Source of the DNA: JAWKZG01 sp041396125
GTDB taxonomy: Bacteria > Pseudomonadota > Gammaproteobacteria > Competibacterales > Competibacteraceae
Assembly (NCBI GenBank): GCA_041396125.1
Contig: JAWKZG010000002.1
Location: 372,001-436,000, forward strand
DNA: 64,000 nt
Direction: 5' to 3'
Below, piece by piece: positions 27,247-36,224 of the stretch; the stretch's first letter is position 1, and every line of letters begins with the position of its first letter. Position numbers and translations under genes: made by a program. The notes under the pieces were generated by a model that worked only from the letters and a program-made list of their open reading frames with translations, was not told where the DNA came from and did no database searches.

Positions 27247-29411
27247 ATGAACTACCAGGTATTAGCCCGCAAATGGCGGCCTCATAGCTTCTCAGAGATT
27301 GTTGGGCAGCAGCATGTGGTGCGCTCGCTCACGCATGCGCTGGATCAGGATCGCGTGCATCATGCACTGCTATTCACCGGTACTCGCGGGGTCGGAAAGA
27401 CCACTCTGGCGCGCATTTTTGCGAAATCGCTCAACTGCGAGCGAGGGGTCAGTGCAACCCCTTGTGGAGAGTGCGGTTCCTGCCGTGAAGTGGATCAGGG
27501 TCGATTTGTCGATTTGATTGAAATCGACGCGGCTTCCCGTACCAAAGTCGAAGATACCCGGGAACTGCTGGACAATGTCCAGTATGCACCGACTCGCGGG
27601 CGCTACAAAGTGTATCTCATCGACGAGGTGCACATGTTGTCCAACCACAGTTTCAACGCCCTGTTGAAAACGCTGGAAGAACCACCACAGCACGTCAAAT
27701 TCATCCTTGCTACCACCGACCCGCAACGATTACCGGTCACGGTATTGTCGCGGTGCCTGCAGTTCAATCTGAAACGGTTGTCAGAGCGCTTGATCGCTGA
27801 ACATCTGGCGACCATCCTGGAACGAGAAGACATCAGTTATGAAGCGGCTGCGCTGAAACATATCGCGCATGCCGGCGAAGGTAGTATGCGCGACGCGCTA
27901 ACCTTGCTGGATCAGGCCATCGCCTTTGGCAGTGGAACGGTGCAGGTAGCTAATGTCGCCGCCATGCTGGGTACGCTCGCGCCGCATCATGTGATTGATC
28001 TGCTGGATGCGCTGGCAACAGGCGATGGTCAGCGCTTATTGCAGGGGGTTGCCGAATTGGATGAGTCGGCACCGGATTATGATCACATGCTGGCCGATCT
28101 GCTGGGTGCTTTGCAGCGTATTGCCCTGATCCAGGCTATCCCCGATTGCCATTTCGAGGACGATGGGCCGGAACGCGACGATTTACATCGGCTGGCTACT
28201 CGTCTGAGCCCGGAAGATGTGCAATTGTATTACCAGTTCACATTGCAGGCCGCCGCGATTTACCTTGGGCACCAAGTCCGCGTGGCGGATTTGAAATGGT
28301 GCTGCTGCGTATGTTGTGTTTTACCACAGCTGAACAGGCGCCTGAGATGATGACCGGAACACCGTCGACATCAGCCGTGCCGGCGGCAGCTGCGCCAGCA
28401 CGCAATACATCAACTGCTGCTGGCGCTGGTCGTGCGCACGACCTTTTGCAGGCGATGCGCAAACGGCAGGGTAAAACGGATACTGAACCGCGGGATGTCA
28501 CCTCAGATGCCTCGGCGCAAGCTTTTGTGCCGCAGAACCGGCAACGGCGTACTGAAATCCAAAGAGAAAAGCCAGAGCTAGCTAATACGCCTGCAGCAAA
28601 GCCGGATATATCGTCAGAAAAGCCGGATGTTCCGGTGGCGGAGCCGGATATACCGACAGAAAAGCCGGATGTTCCGGTGGCGGAGCTGGATATACTGACA
28701 GAAAAGCCGGCTATGTCAGCACCTGTATCCGTTCGCCGCGAGGCGACTGTAAACGTCCAGCCGCTGGATGAAACTACAGTCATAGCCGCTTATAGCGAGT
28801 ATGAACAGATCGCTGCGACAACTCTGACGGATTCCGTAGATGAGGTTGAGACACCAGCCCCGGCTTGTGCCGATGCTGCTATGGCTGCTGCTCGCCAACA
28901 AGCTTCGCCAACCTCACAAGAGACAGAGCCGCAAGAGATACCAGCACGACCTGTATCTACAGCTATACCCCAGAGTGCAGCCCAGCTTTCGACTAAAGAG
29001 AACGTGACAACGGTCGATCTGGCAGACTGGCCGTCCCGCTGGTCTGAAATCGTTGGTGCGTTGTCTTTACAGGGCATGGCCTTGCAGCTTGCCAAGCAGA
29101 CGGTGATTAAAGAGGTCACAGGGACTCACCTAACGCTTGCACTGGCACAAAGCCATAGTGGTTTATGCACGGAATCCACCGAAACACGCTTGCGCGAGGC
29201 TTTAAGCCAGTTTATCGGGTGTCCGCTGAAACTGACAATCCGGATCGATGAGGTCAAGGGTGATACACCCGCTGCTGTCGATGCCCGGCTCAAAAGCAAA
29301 CGGCAGCAAGCCGCTGAGCATTTGATTCAGGACGACCCCAATGTGCAGGCTTTGCAGGCTACGTTTAATGCCAGTATCCGGGCCGGTTCGGTCCAGCCCC
29401 TGGATGAGTAG
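27247..29411 (+). CDS. dnaX: DNA polymerase III subunit tau/gamma (one frameshift)
   Basis: The clamp-loader ATPase. It starts MNYQVLARKWRPHSF with Walker A GTRGVGKTT, a four-cysteine zinc site (CGECGSCREV), Walker B VYLIDEVHML and sensor 1 LATTDPQRLP. At about 28247 the frame breaks at LQ; adding one G to the GG run gives GRRDLPWAPSPRGGFEM and then reads to the end. The C-terminal tau part is long, repetitive and proline/glutamate-rich, then ends in the polymerase-binding domain (LADWPSRWSEIVGALSLQGM). Repaired length is about 721 residues. A GTG one codon upstream of the ATG could also start it. Confidence 0.92.
28601..28712 (+). repeat. 42-bp tandem repeat in dnaX linker, about 2.7 copies
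   Basis: Units at 28601, 28643 and 28685 encode PDIPTEKPDVPVAE-like 14-residue blocks in the flexible tau linker. Copies differ by a few bases only, pointing to recent duplication in a region under little structural constraint. Confidence 0.85.
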
Positions 29412-29509
29412 AACTCAGTGAATAGAGCCTGGTGAGTAGAATCCGGATGAACGGGGTCCAGATGAATAAAGCAGTAAGTACGAATGATACAGTCAATAAG
29501 AGGTAACAG

Positions 29510-29836
29510 ATGATGAAAGGCGGTTTTGGAAATCTGATGAAGCAAGCGCAAAAGATGCAGGAAAGCATGCAGAAGGCGCAAGAAGAACTCGCCGAGATGG
29601 AAGTGATGGGCGAGGCAGGTGGTGGGCTGGTGCAAATCGTCATGACCGGACGCCATGAGGCACGTCGGGTGCATATTGATGACAGCCTGCTGGGTGATGA
29701 TAAGGATATGCTGGAAGACCTGGTTGCAGCTGCGATCAACGATGCCGCCCATAAGATCGAGCGCACTATGCAGGACAAATTTTCCGGCCTGACTTCCGGC
29801 ATGGGTTTGCCGGGTAATATCAAGCTACCTTTCTAG
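29510..29836 (+). CDS. ybaB: YbaB/EbfC nucleoid-associated protein
   Basis: A 108-residue DNA-binding protein with the family start GNLMKQAQKMQESMQKAQEE and GGLVQIVMTGRHE, plus the C-terminal GMGLPGNIKLPF. YbaB dimers bind DNA as a nucleoid protein; the gene is almost always between dnaX and recR, as here. The 98-base gap after dnaX has no gene. Confidence 0.95.
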   Translation: MMKGGFGNLMKQAQKMQESMQKAQEELAEMEVMGEAGGGLVQIVMTGRHEARRVHIDDSLLGDDKDMLEDLVAAAINDAAHKIERTMQDKFSGLTSGMGLPGNIKLPF

Positions 29837-29864
29837 CCGCTGTTCCAAAGCATGTAATCACACC

Positions 29865-30461
29865 GTGTATTCGCCCGTACTACAAGAACTGCTGAACAGC
29901 CTGCGGTGTTTACCGGGGGTCGGCCCAAAATCGGCTCAGCGCATGGCGCTGCACCTGCTGGAGCGCGACCGTGCCGGCGCTGAGCGATTGGCGCAAGCCT
30001 TGAATAATGCTGTAGAGCGCATCGGCCATTGTCAGCAATGCCGTTTGCTGAGTGAAACCGAGCTTTGTCGCTACTGCAGCGATGACAGTCGGGATGGCAG
30101 CAGTTTATGCATTGTGGAAACGCCGGCCGATGTTTTTGCACTTGAGCAGGCTACGGCCTACCGCGGATTGTTTTTTGTGCTGACCGGGCATTTATCCCCG
30201 CTGGATGGTATCGGCCCGGAAGAACTCGGCCTTGATCAGCTGGAGCAGCGTCTGCGCAACGGTCATGTGCAAGAGCTGATTCTGGCAACCAGTTCGACTG
30301 TGGAAGGCGAAGCGACAGCGCATTACATTGCCGAACTGGCCCATGAATGCGATGTGCGTGCAACCCGTATTGCACACGGCGTGCCGCTCGGTGGCGAACT
30401 GGAATACATCGATGGCGGCACCCTCTCGCATGCCTTTAGTGGCCGGCGTGAGATGCCTTAA
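29865..30461 (+). CDS. recR: Recombination mediator RecR
   Basis: A 198-residue protein of normal length. It has the helix-hairpin-helix LRCLPGVGPKSAQRMALHLL, a C4 zinc finger (CQQC and CRYC, near residues 57-72), and a Toprim domain (LCIVETPADVFALEQ, GTLSHAF). RecR with RecO loads RecA at gaps. The start is a GTG at 29865; no better ATG exists upstream. Follows ybaB by 28 bases. Confidence 0.95.
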   Translation: MYSPVLQELLNSLRCLPGVGPKSAQRMALHLLERDRAGAERLAQALNNAVERIGHCQQCRLLSETELCRYCSDDSRDGSSLCIVETPADVFALEQATAYRGLFFVLTGHLSPLDGIGPEELGLDQLEQRLRNGHVQELILATSSTVEGEATAHYIAELAHECDVRATRIAHGVPLGGELEYIDGGTLSHAFSGRREMP

Positions 30462-30491
30462 GCAAAACTTGCCAACAGACAGAATACGACT

Positions 30492-30835
30492 ATGAGCGAG
30501 ACCATTTTCAGTAAAATTATTGCCCGCGAAATCCCGGCCGATATCGTGTTCGAAAACGATCAAGTGCTGGCATTTCGGGACATTAACCCACAGGCACCTG
30601 TGCATGTCCTGATTATCCCAAAAAAGCCGATTTCCACCTTGAACGAGCTGACTGACGCCGATGCCGAGCTGATCGGACAACTGTTTCTGGCGGCTAAACA
30701 AATTGCCGCTGATCTGGGGTTGCCGAGACCGGTTACCGTATGGTCATGAATTGTAATCGTGACGGCGGGCAGGACGTTTTTCATATCCATTTACATCTGC
30801 TGGCAGGCCGTCAAATGGTTTGGCCGCCGGGCTGA
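30492..30835 (+). CDS. hinT: HIT-family purine nucleoside phosphoramidase HinT (one frameshift)
   Basis: A small dimeric nucleotide hydrolase. The first part reads ETIFSKIIAREIPADIVFEND and HVLIIPKKPI; the frame breaks near 30722, where one missing G turns LAETGYRMVMNCN into noise. After repair the histidine-triad motif HIHLHLLAGR is in place and the protein ends at a TGA at 30833, about 114 residues, the usual length. The shift lies in a single-base context like the others in this window. Confidence 0.9.
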
Positions 30836-30879
30836 CAGCACCGAATATTACCGCTGACATTATTACTACGAGGAGCACA

Positions 30880-32088
30880 ATGTCGCAGATTAATAAAGTT
30901 GTACTGGCTTATTCAGGAGGTTTGGATACCTCGGTTATCCTGAAATGGCTGGAAGAAAATTACCACTGTGAAGTGGTCACGTTCACTGCTGATGTCGGGC
31001 AGGGGGAAGAACTCGAACCCGCGCGTGAAAAAGCGCAATCCATGGGCGTGAAAGAAATCTATATCGATGACTTGCGCGAAGAGTTCGCCCGTGATTTCGT
31101 GTTCCCGATGTTTCGTGCCAATGCTTTGTACGAAGGCGAATATCTGCTGGGGACCTCGATCGCACGGCCGCTGATTGCCAAACGACTGATCGAGATTGCA
31201 AGCGAAACCCAGGCCGATGCAATCTCGCATGGTGCTACCGGCAAGGGTAATGATCAGGTGCGTTTCGAACTGGGCGCGTATGCGCTCAACCCCGATATCA
31301 AAATCATTGCACCCTGGCGCGAATGGACACTCAGTTCGCGCGAAAGCCTGATTGCCTATGCGCAGCGTAATGCGATACCGATCGAACGCAAACACGGCGA
31401 TGTTGATCCGTATTCCATGGACGCCAATCTGCTGCATATCTCCTACGAAGGCGGCATTCTGGAAGATCCCTGGCAGGAACCGCCGGAAGACATGTGGTTG
31501 TGGAGTGTGTCGCCTGAGCAGGCACCGGATGAGCCAACCTACGTTGAGCTGGAATACCGCAATGGTGACATCATTGCCATTGATGGCGATGCCATGACTC
31601 CGGCGCAAGTGATTGCCCGTTTGAATGCACTGGGCGGTGCCAACGGGGTTGGGCGCGCCGATATCGTCGAAAATCGCTATGTCGGTATGAAATCGCGGGG
31701 TTGCTATGAAACACCTGGCGGTACCATCATGCTGAAAGCGCATCGGGCGATTGAGTCAATCACCCTGGACCGGGAAGTCGCCCATCTGAAAGACGAGATG
31801 ATGCCGCGCTATGCCAGCCTGATTTATAACGGTTACTGGTGGAGCCCCGAGCGCAAGCTGCTGCAGCAGATGATTGACGCCTCGCAGGCAACCGTTAACG
31901 GCACGGTGCAGGTCAAGCTGTATAAAGGCAATGTGATGGTTGCCGGGCGGCGCTCGGACAACAGTCTGTTTGATGCCAGTATCGCAACGTTTGGTGAGGA
32001 TGCCGGGGCCTATAATCAGAAAGATGCCGAAGGTTTTATCAAACTGAACGCTTTGCGGATGCGTATAGCTGCCAAGAAGGGACGCTAG
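30880..32088 (+). CDS. argG: Argininosuccinate synthase
   Basis: A 402-residue enzyme that joins citrulline and aspartate using ATP in arginine synthesis. The nucleotide-binding P-loop is LAYSGGLDTSV near residues 9-19, and the family segments HGATGKGNDQVRFE, NHGDVDPYS-like KHGDVDPYSMDANLLHISYEGG and GRADIVENRYVGMKSRG are all present. I chose the ATG at 30880 after an AGGAG site; in-frame codons upstream lie in the end of hinT. No other arginine genes are nearby. Confidence 0.96.
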   Translation: MSQINKVVLAYSGGLDTSVILKWLEENYHCEVVTFTADVGQGEELEPAREKAQSMGVKEIYIDDLREEFARDFVFPMFRANALYEGEYLLGTSIARPLIAKRLIEIASETQADAISHGATGKGNDQVRFELGAYALNPDIKIIAPWREWTLSSRESLIAYAQRNAIPIERKHGDVDPYSMDANLLHISYEGGILEDPWQEPPEDMWLWSVSPEQAPDEPTYVELEYRNGDIIAIDGDAMTPAQVIARLNALGGANGVGRADIVENRYVGMKSRGCYETPGGTIMLKAHRAIESITLDREVAHLKDEMMPRYASLIYNGYWWSPERKLLQQMIDASQATVNGTVQVKLYKGNVMVAGRRSDNSLFDASIATFGEDAGAYNQKDAEGFIKLNALRMRIAAKKGR

Positions 32089-32094
32089 TTTTCA

Positions 32095-32604
32095 GTGGCG
32101 GTACTGTGCTGCGAGCAGCTGCAGCCAGAGGCGTTGGCGACTCTGCTGGCGCGCTACGGTTTGCAGCTGTGTCAGGTTGAGGCCGGGCAGGCTATACCCG
32201 GCAGTTACTGGGGCGATTCTGAAGCCGGTCTGATCGGCGGGCAGTTGTTTATTCGGGCTGACACGCCGGTACATTCCGCGTTGCATGAGGCCTGCCATTA
32301 CATTTGTATGAGCCCGGCTCGGCGGGCACGCCTGCATACCGATGCCGGCGGCAGCAATGCTGAGGAATGCGCTGTCTGCTATCTGCAAATTATCCTGGCG
32401 GATTATCTGCCCGGTGTAGGGCAGGCCCGGCTGCTGGCGGATATGGATGAATGGGGTTATAGCTTTCGTCTGGGCTCGGCTCGACGCTGGTTTGAGGAAG
32501 ACGCCTCGGAGGCTCGTGCCTGGTTGCTAGCACATGAGTTGCTCGATCAGGCCGGTCAGCCAAGCTGGCAGCTGCGGGCAGCAAAACAGGAAACCGTGGC
32601 GTGA
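32095..32604 (+). CDS. Small HExxH protein (zincin-like, function unknown)
   Basis: A 169-residue protein from a GTG start, six bases after argG and overlapping the next gene by an ATGA-type junction, so it is cotranscribed with both. Residues 64-68 read HEACH, an HExxH zinc-site motif, and a double glutamate at 90-91 in an alanine/cysteine helix (NAEECAVCYLQ) could supply the third ligand, as in IrrE/ImmA and other gluzincins. The motif spacing is short. I do not recognise a named family; similarity to minimal metallopeptidases is inferred from the motif only. It is predicted soluble, with no signal peptide. Confidence 0.7.
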   Translation: MAVLCCEQLQPEALATLLARYGLQLCQVEAGQAIPGSYWGDSEAGLIGGQLFIRADTPVHSALHEACHYICMSPARRARLHTDAGGSNAEECAVCYLQIILADYLPGVGQARLLADMDEWGYSFRLGSARRWFEEDASEARAWLLAHELLDQAGQPSWQLRAAKQETVA

Positions 32605-32966
32605 CCGCTGTCATACCGTCGATATCGCACGTCGAGTGGCTGGTAACAGATCTGACGCGCAGTGTAGCGTTTTTGCAGGGTCTGTTTGGCTGGGAGTTCA
32701 CGGTTTACAGCAGGCACTACCGGCTCTATACACCGGCACAAGGAACCGCTGTAGGGTTATTGGAAGTAGCGCAGGTTGTGCCCAGCCAGGCCACATTGGT
32801 CCATATACAGATTCAGAATCTGGCCCAGTCGCTGCAAACCGCTGTGACGCTGGGCGCAAAAATCGCTACCCCGCCCACCGCCGTACCCGGTCATGGCCGC
32901 TATGCCCAGGTCACCGATCCGGACGGTAATCTCATTGGCCTGTTCGAAGCCGATCCCACCGTATGA
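32601..32966 (+). CDS. VOC-superfamily (glyoxalase/bleomycin resistance-like) protein
   Basis: A 121-residue single-domain protein with two beta-alpha-beta-beta-beta units: HVEWLVTDLTRSVAFLQGLFGW at the N-terminus and GRYAQVTDPDGNLIGLFEAD at the C-terminus, a standard VOC pattern with likely metal ligands at the His near residue 10 and the Glu at the end. Substrate unknown. GTG start, coupled to the upstream HExxH gene. Its TGA overlaps an ATG (32963) that may be the true livH start. Confidence 0.8.
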   Translation: MTAVIPSISHVEWLVTDLTRSVAFLQGLFGWEFTVYSRHYRLYTPAQGTAVGLLEVAQVVPSQATLVHIQIQNLAQSLQTAVTLGAKIATPPTAVPGHGRYAQVTDPDGNLIGLFEADPTV

Positions 32967-32976
32967 AGCAATCACT

Positions 32977-33846
32977 TTGATCTACGCTGAACTATTTCTC
33001 CAGGGGCTGGTGCAGGGCAGTATTTACGCCCTGATTGCGCTGGGACTCACGCTGGTCTATGGCTTGCTGCGTATTTTGCATGTAGCCCATGCTGCGTTGT
33101 TTACGCTGGGAGCGTATATCGGGGTTCTGGTCAGCAATGCCAGTGGCAGCCTGACGCTGGCGCTGTTGTGCGCCATGCTGACTGTCGGGCTGCTCGGTAT
33201 GCTGATGTATCGCTGGGCATATCAGCCACTATTGCAGCATCCGCCGTATGTCGCTCTGATTGCCTCCATTGGCTTGTATATTGCCGCAGAGGAACTGTTC
33301 CGATTGGTATTTGGCCCCTATGGTTTGTCTTATCAGGCGCCGCCTCTGCAGACCGTGATTACGCTGGGCAATAGCGGCATCATCCTGACCCAGGCTGAAC
33401 TGGCCGTCATGATCGGTTCGCTGCTGGCTTTGCTGGTCCTGCATATTCTGGCAACCAGAACCCGCCTCGGTCTCGCCTGGCGGGCGACAGTGACCGATCC
33501 GCAGATGGCTGAATCCTTCGGGATTAATATTCAGCAGGTACGCTATATCAATTTTTTTATCGGTTCGGCCCTGGCAGCGGCAGCCGGTGTGATGGTCGCC
33601 TTGCTGAACAATCTGGTCGAGCCGGGTATGGGCAGCGTGCCGTCCTATAAAGCCCTGGCTATTATTGTGCTGGGCGGCCTGGGAAATGTCAGAGGTGCGC
33701 TGCTGGCGGCGTTGACACTGGGGGTTATCGAGGCTTTCGGAACGATTTATCTGGATGCCTGGCTGGATCGCGATGCTATCGCTTTCGCGTTTTTGATTCT
33801 GGTATTGATGTGGCGACCGCACGGTTTGCTGGGTAAAGCAGGATGA
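32977..33846 (+). CDS. livH: Branched-chain amino acid-type ABC permease LivH
   Basis: A membrane permease of about 289 residues with the LivH pattern QGLVQGSIYALIALGLTLVYGLLRILHVAH at the N-terminus (here quoted in overlapping parts: GSIYALIALGLTLVYG, RILHVAHAALFTLGAY) and the cytoplasmic coupling loop VTDPQMAESFGIN. The frame starts at a TTG (32977). A better start may be the ATG at 32963, which overlaps the VOC stop; this needs one extra T in the run at 32976-32978, giving MKQSL then LIYAELF. I therefore suspect another single-base loss. First of four transporter genes. Confidence 0.88.
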   Translation: MIYAELFLQGLVQGSIYALIALGLTLVYGLLRILHVAHAALFTLGAYIGVLVSNASGSLTLALLCAMLTVGLLGMLMYRWAYQPLLQHPPYVALIASIGLYIAAEELFRLVFGPYGLSYQAPPLQTVITLGNSGIILTQAELAVMIGSLLALLVLHILATRTRLGLAWRATVTDPQMAESFGINIQQVRYINFFIGSALAAAAGVMVALLNNLVEPGMGSVPSYKALAIIVLGGLGNVRGALLAALTLGVIEAFGTIYLDAWLDRDAIAFAFLILVLMWRPHGLLGKAG

Positions 33847-34676
33847 GCGCTTATACCATTACCTTACTGACCAGCATGGGCATCAGCGTGATTTTCGCGC
33901 TCAGCCTGAACATCATCACCGGTTACTGCGGCCAGATCAGTCTGGGACATGCCGCATTTTACGGTATCGGTGCCTATACCTCCGCTATGCTTACCCAGGC
34001 CGGCTGGCCGTTTGCGTTGGCTTTGCCGGTGGCTCTGCTACTGGCCGGTGTGGTGGGGCTGCTGGTTGGTTTGAGCAGTCTGCGGGTACGGCATGATTTC
34101 CTGGCCATCACCACAATGGGCGTTGGTTTTTTGTTTATTGGCATCGTACGCAAGCAGGACTGGCTGGGTGGTGAACTCGGCATCGCCGGGATACCCGCCT
34201 CGGGGCTGGGCAAGCCGGCGTTTATGATGCTGGTTATGGCACTGGCTCTGCTGACGATTATGCTGTGCGTATACCTGAAAAAATCCTGGCTCGGGTTTGT
34301 TTTCGATGCCGTGGCCGAGGACGAAGATACTGCCTGCCAGCTGGGTCTGGACAGTGCCCGCTATAAACTGACCGCGTTTGCACTTGGCACAGCGCTGGCG
34401 GGTGTAGCCGGGAGTCTGTATGCCCATCATGTACGGTTTATTGCACCGGACAGTTTTGGATTTGTGGAATCCATCAGTGTACTGGCGATGGTCATTGTGG
34501 GCGGCATCGGATCGGTCTGGGGCGTTGCTCTGGCGGCAGCACTACTGAGCGTGCTGCCATTATGGTTTCAGATAATCGACGATTACAAACTGTTGCTGTA
34601 TGGCGGTTTGCTGTTTGCCACCATGCGGTATTTTCCCGCCGGCCTGGCTGGCCTGCTATACCCGTTACGGCGCTGA
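33843..34676 (+). CDS. livM: Branched-chain amino acid-type ABC permease LivM
   Basis: A 277-residue permease with the LivM signature NIITGYCGQISLGHAAFYG near residue 20 and the coupling helix region AVAEDEDTACQLGLD. About eight transmembrane helices; pairs with LivH in the inner membrane. The start overlaps the livH stop (ATGA) and the stop is 4 bases before livG. Substrate may be amino acids, amides or urea; sequence does not decide. Confidence 0.92.
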   Translation: MSAYTITLLTSMGISVIFALSLNIITGYCGQISLGHAAFYGIGAYTSAMLTQAGWPFALALPVALLLAGVVGLLVGLSSLRVRHDFLAITTMGVGFLFIGIVRKQDWLGGELGIAGIPASGLGKPAFMMLVMALALLTIMLCVYLKKSWLGFVFDAVAEDEDTACQLGLDSARYKLTAFALGTALAGVAGSLYAHHVRFIAPDSFGFVESISVLAMVIVGGIGSVWGVALAAALLSVLPLWFQIIDDYKLLLYGGLLFATMRYFPAGLAGLLYPLRR

Positions 34677-34680
34677 TGAC

Positions 34681-35436
34681 ATGGCTGAAATACTACTGAA
34701 CATTGATGCGCTGAGCGTTCAGTTTGGCGGGGTGCGGGCCGTGGATGCGGTGTCGTTTACGCTGACTGAAGGCGAGCTGCTGGGCTTGATTGGACCAAAC
34801 GGGGCTGGCAAAACCACCTTGCTGCGAGCGATCACCGGTGTCGTCAAACCGCAGCAGGGCAGTATAAGTCTGGCCGGCCAGAACCTGGACGGTTTGTCGG
34901 TGCCGCAACGGATCCGGTCAGGGCTGGGTCTGGCGCAGCAACTGGTGCGACCCTTTTGCAGTATGACCGTGCAGGATAATGTCGCCCTGGCGGCAGGCAG
35001 CGCTAAACAGCCCGGCCCTGGCGCGCGCTGCTCAGCATGAGTCCGCCGCGAGCGCGAACAGGCTATGGAACTGCTCGCCCTGGTGGGGATTCAGGACGTT
35101 GCCAGTGCTTTTCCCGATGCCTTACCGCTAGGCTACCGAAAACGGCTGGAACTGGCGCGTGCACTGGCCTTGCAACCCCGCCTGCTATTGCTCGACGAAC
35201 CGCTGGCGGGTCTGAATCACACTGAAGCCGGGCGTCTGGCTGATACCATACAGGCACTGAACCAGCGCGGTCAGAGTATGGTGCTGATTGAACATAATCT
35301 AAAAGAGGTCATGCGTATTTGCCCGCGCCTGATAGTGCAGGATCAGGGGCGTAAAATCGCCGATGGCCTGGCAACGGCTGTTATGCAGGACAGCGCAGTG
35401 CGTGCGGCCTATTTGGGAGATCAGAGCCAGCCATGA
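34681..35436 (+). CDS. livG: Branched-chain amino acid-type ABC ATPase LivG (frame lesions)
   Basis: An ABC ATPase with Walker A GPNGAGKTT near residue 38 and Walker B LLLLDEPLAGLNHTE. Between about 34997 and 35048 the frame is off: as written it meets a TGA at 35038, but one added A near 34997 and one removed base near 35048 give a continuous LivG-like linker (ARPWRALLSM) running into REREQAMELLALVG. The net change is zero and the repaired length is 251 residues, normal for LivG. The ABC signature is a divergent LPLGYRKRLELARAL in place of LSYGQQRR. Confidence 0.87.
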
Positions 35437-36143
35437 GCACACTGCTGGAATTACAGGATTTATCCTGCGGTTATGCGGACAGTCGGGTGGTGCATGATTT
35501 GAATCTGCGGGTAGGCAGCGGTGAGCTGGTAGCCCTGCTGGGTGCTAACGGTGCCGGCAAAACCTCCACCCTGATGTGTATCGCCGGCCATGTTGAACAG
35601 CACGGTGGTCGTATCCTGCTGGATGATCGTGATATAGCCACTATCCCGGCACGGGTGCGGGTTGAATACGGTATCGCGCTGGCGCCGGAAGGACGGCGTC
35701 TGTTTGCTGATTTAAGTGTCGCGGAAAACCTCAGTGTCGGTGCTTACAGTCAGCCCGCAGCGGTGCGTCGGCAACAGCGGGATTATGTGCTGGCCTTGTT
35801 TCCCAGACTGGAAGAACGTTTAAAACAACTGGCGGGGTCTTTGTCCGGCGGCGAGCAGCAGATGCTGGCTATCGGGCGTGCGCTCATGGCCAAACCCCGT
35901 TTACTGCTGATCGACGAGCTGTCGCTGGGTTTGATGCCCAAGATTATTGATCAATGCTACCAGGCACTGGAACGCTTGCGCGCAGAAGGTATCGCGGTCT
36001 TGCTGGTCGAGCAGAATACGGAACGCGCCCTGAGTACGGCCGATCATGTTTGTGTGCTGGAATCCGGTCTCAAAGTATGGCAGGGCACAGCGGAGCAGGC
36101 GCGTGCCGACGGCGCTATGCTGGATGCTTATCTGGGCCTGTAA
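35433..36143 (+). CDS. livF: Branched-chain amino acid-type ABC ATPase LivF
   Basis: A 236-residue ABC ATPase with Walker A GANGAGKTS near residue 39, signature LSGGEQQMLAIGRAL and Walker B LLLIDELSLGL, a normal LivF. The start overlaps the livG stop (ATGA). No periplasmic binding protein gene lies next to the cluster on either side, so the system depends on one encoded elsewhere or is incomplete. Confidence 0.93.
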   Translation: MSTLLELQDLSCGYADSRVVHDLNLRVGSGELVALLGANGAGKTSTLMCIAGHVEQHGGRILLDDRDIATIPARVRVEYGIALAPEGRRLFADLSVAENLSVGAYSQPAAVRRQQRDYVLALFPRLEERLKQLAGSLSGGEQQMLAIGRALMAKPRLLLIDELSLGLMPKIIDQCYQALERLRAEGIAVLLVEQNTERALSTADHVCVLESGLKVWQGTAEQARADGAMLDAYLGL

Positions 36144-36224
36144 GCGGGTCTGGTAACGCTGAATCCACGCCGGGCCAGCCTGCGTATGCTCTAGCAATAC
36201 CCTCGGGTTCGGGAGAGCACATCC

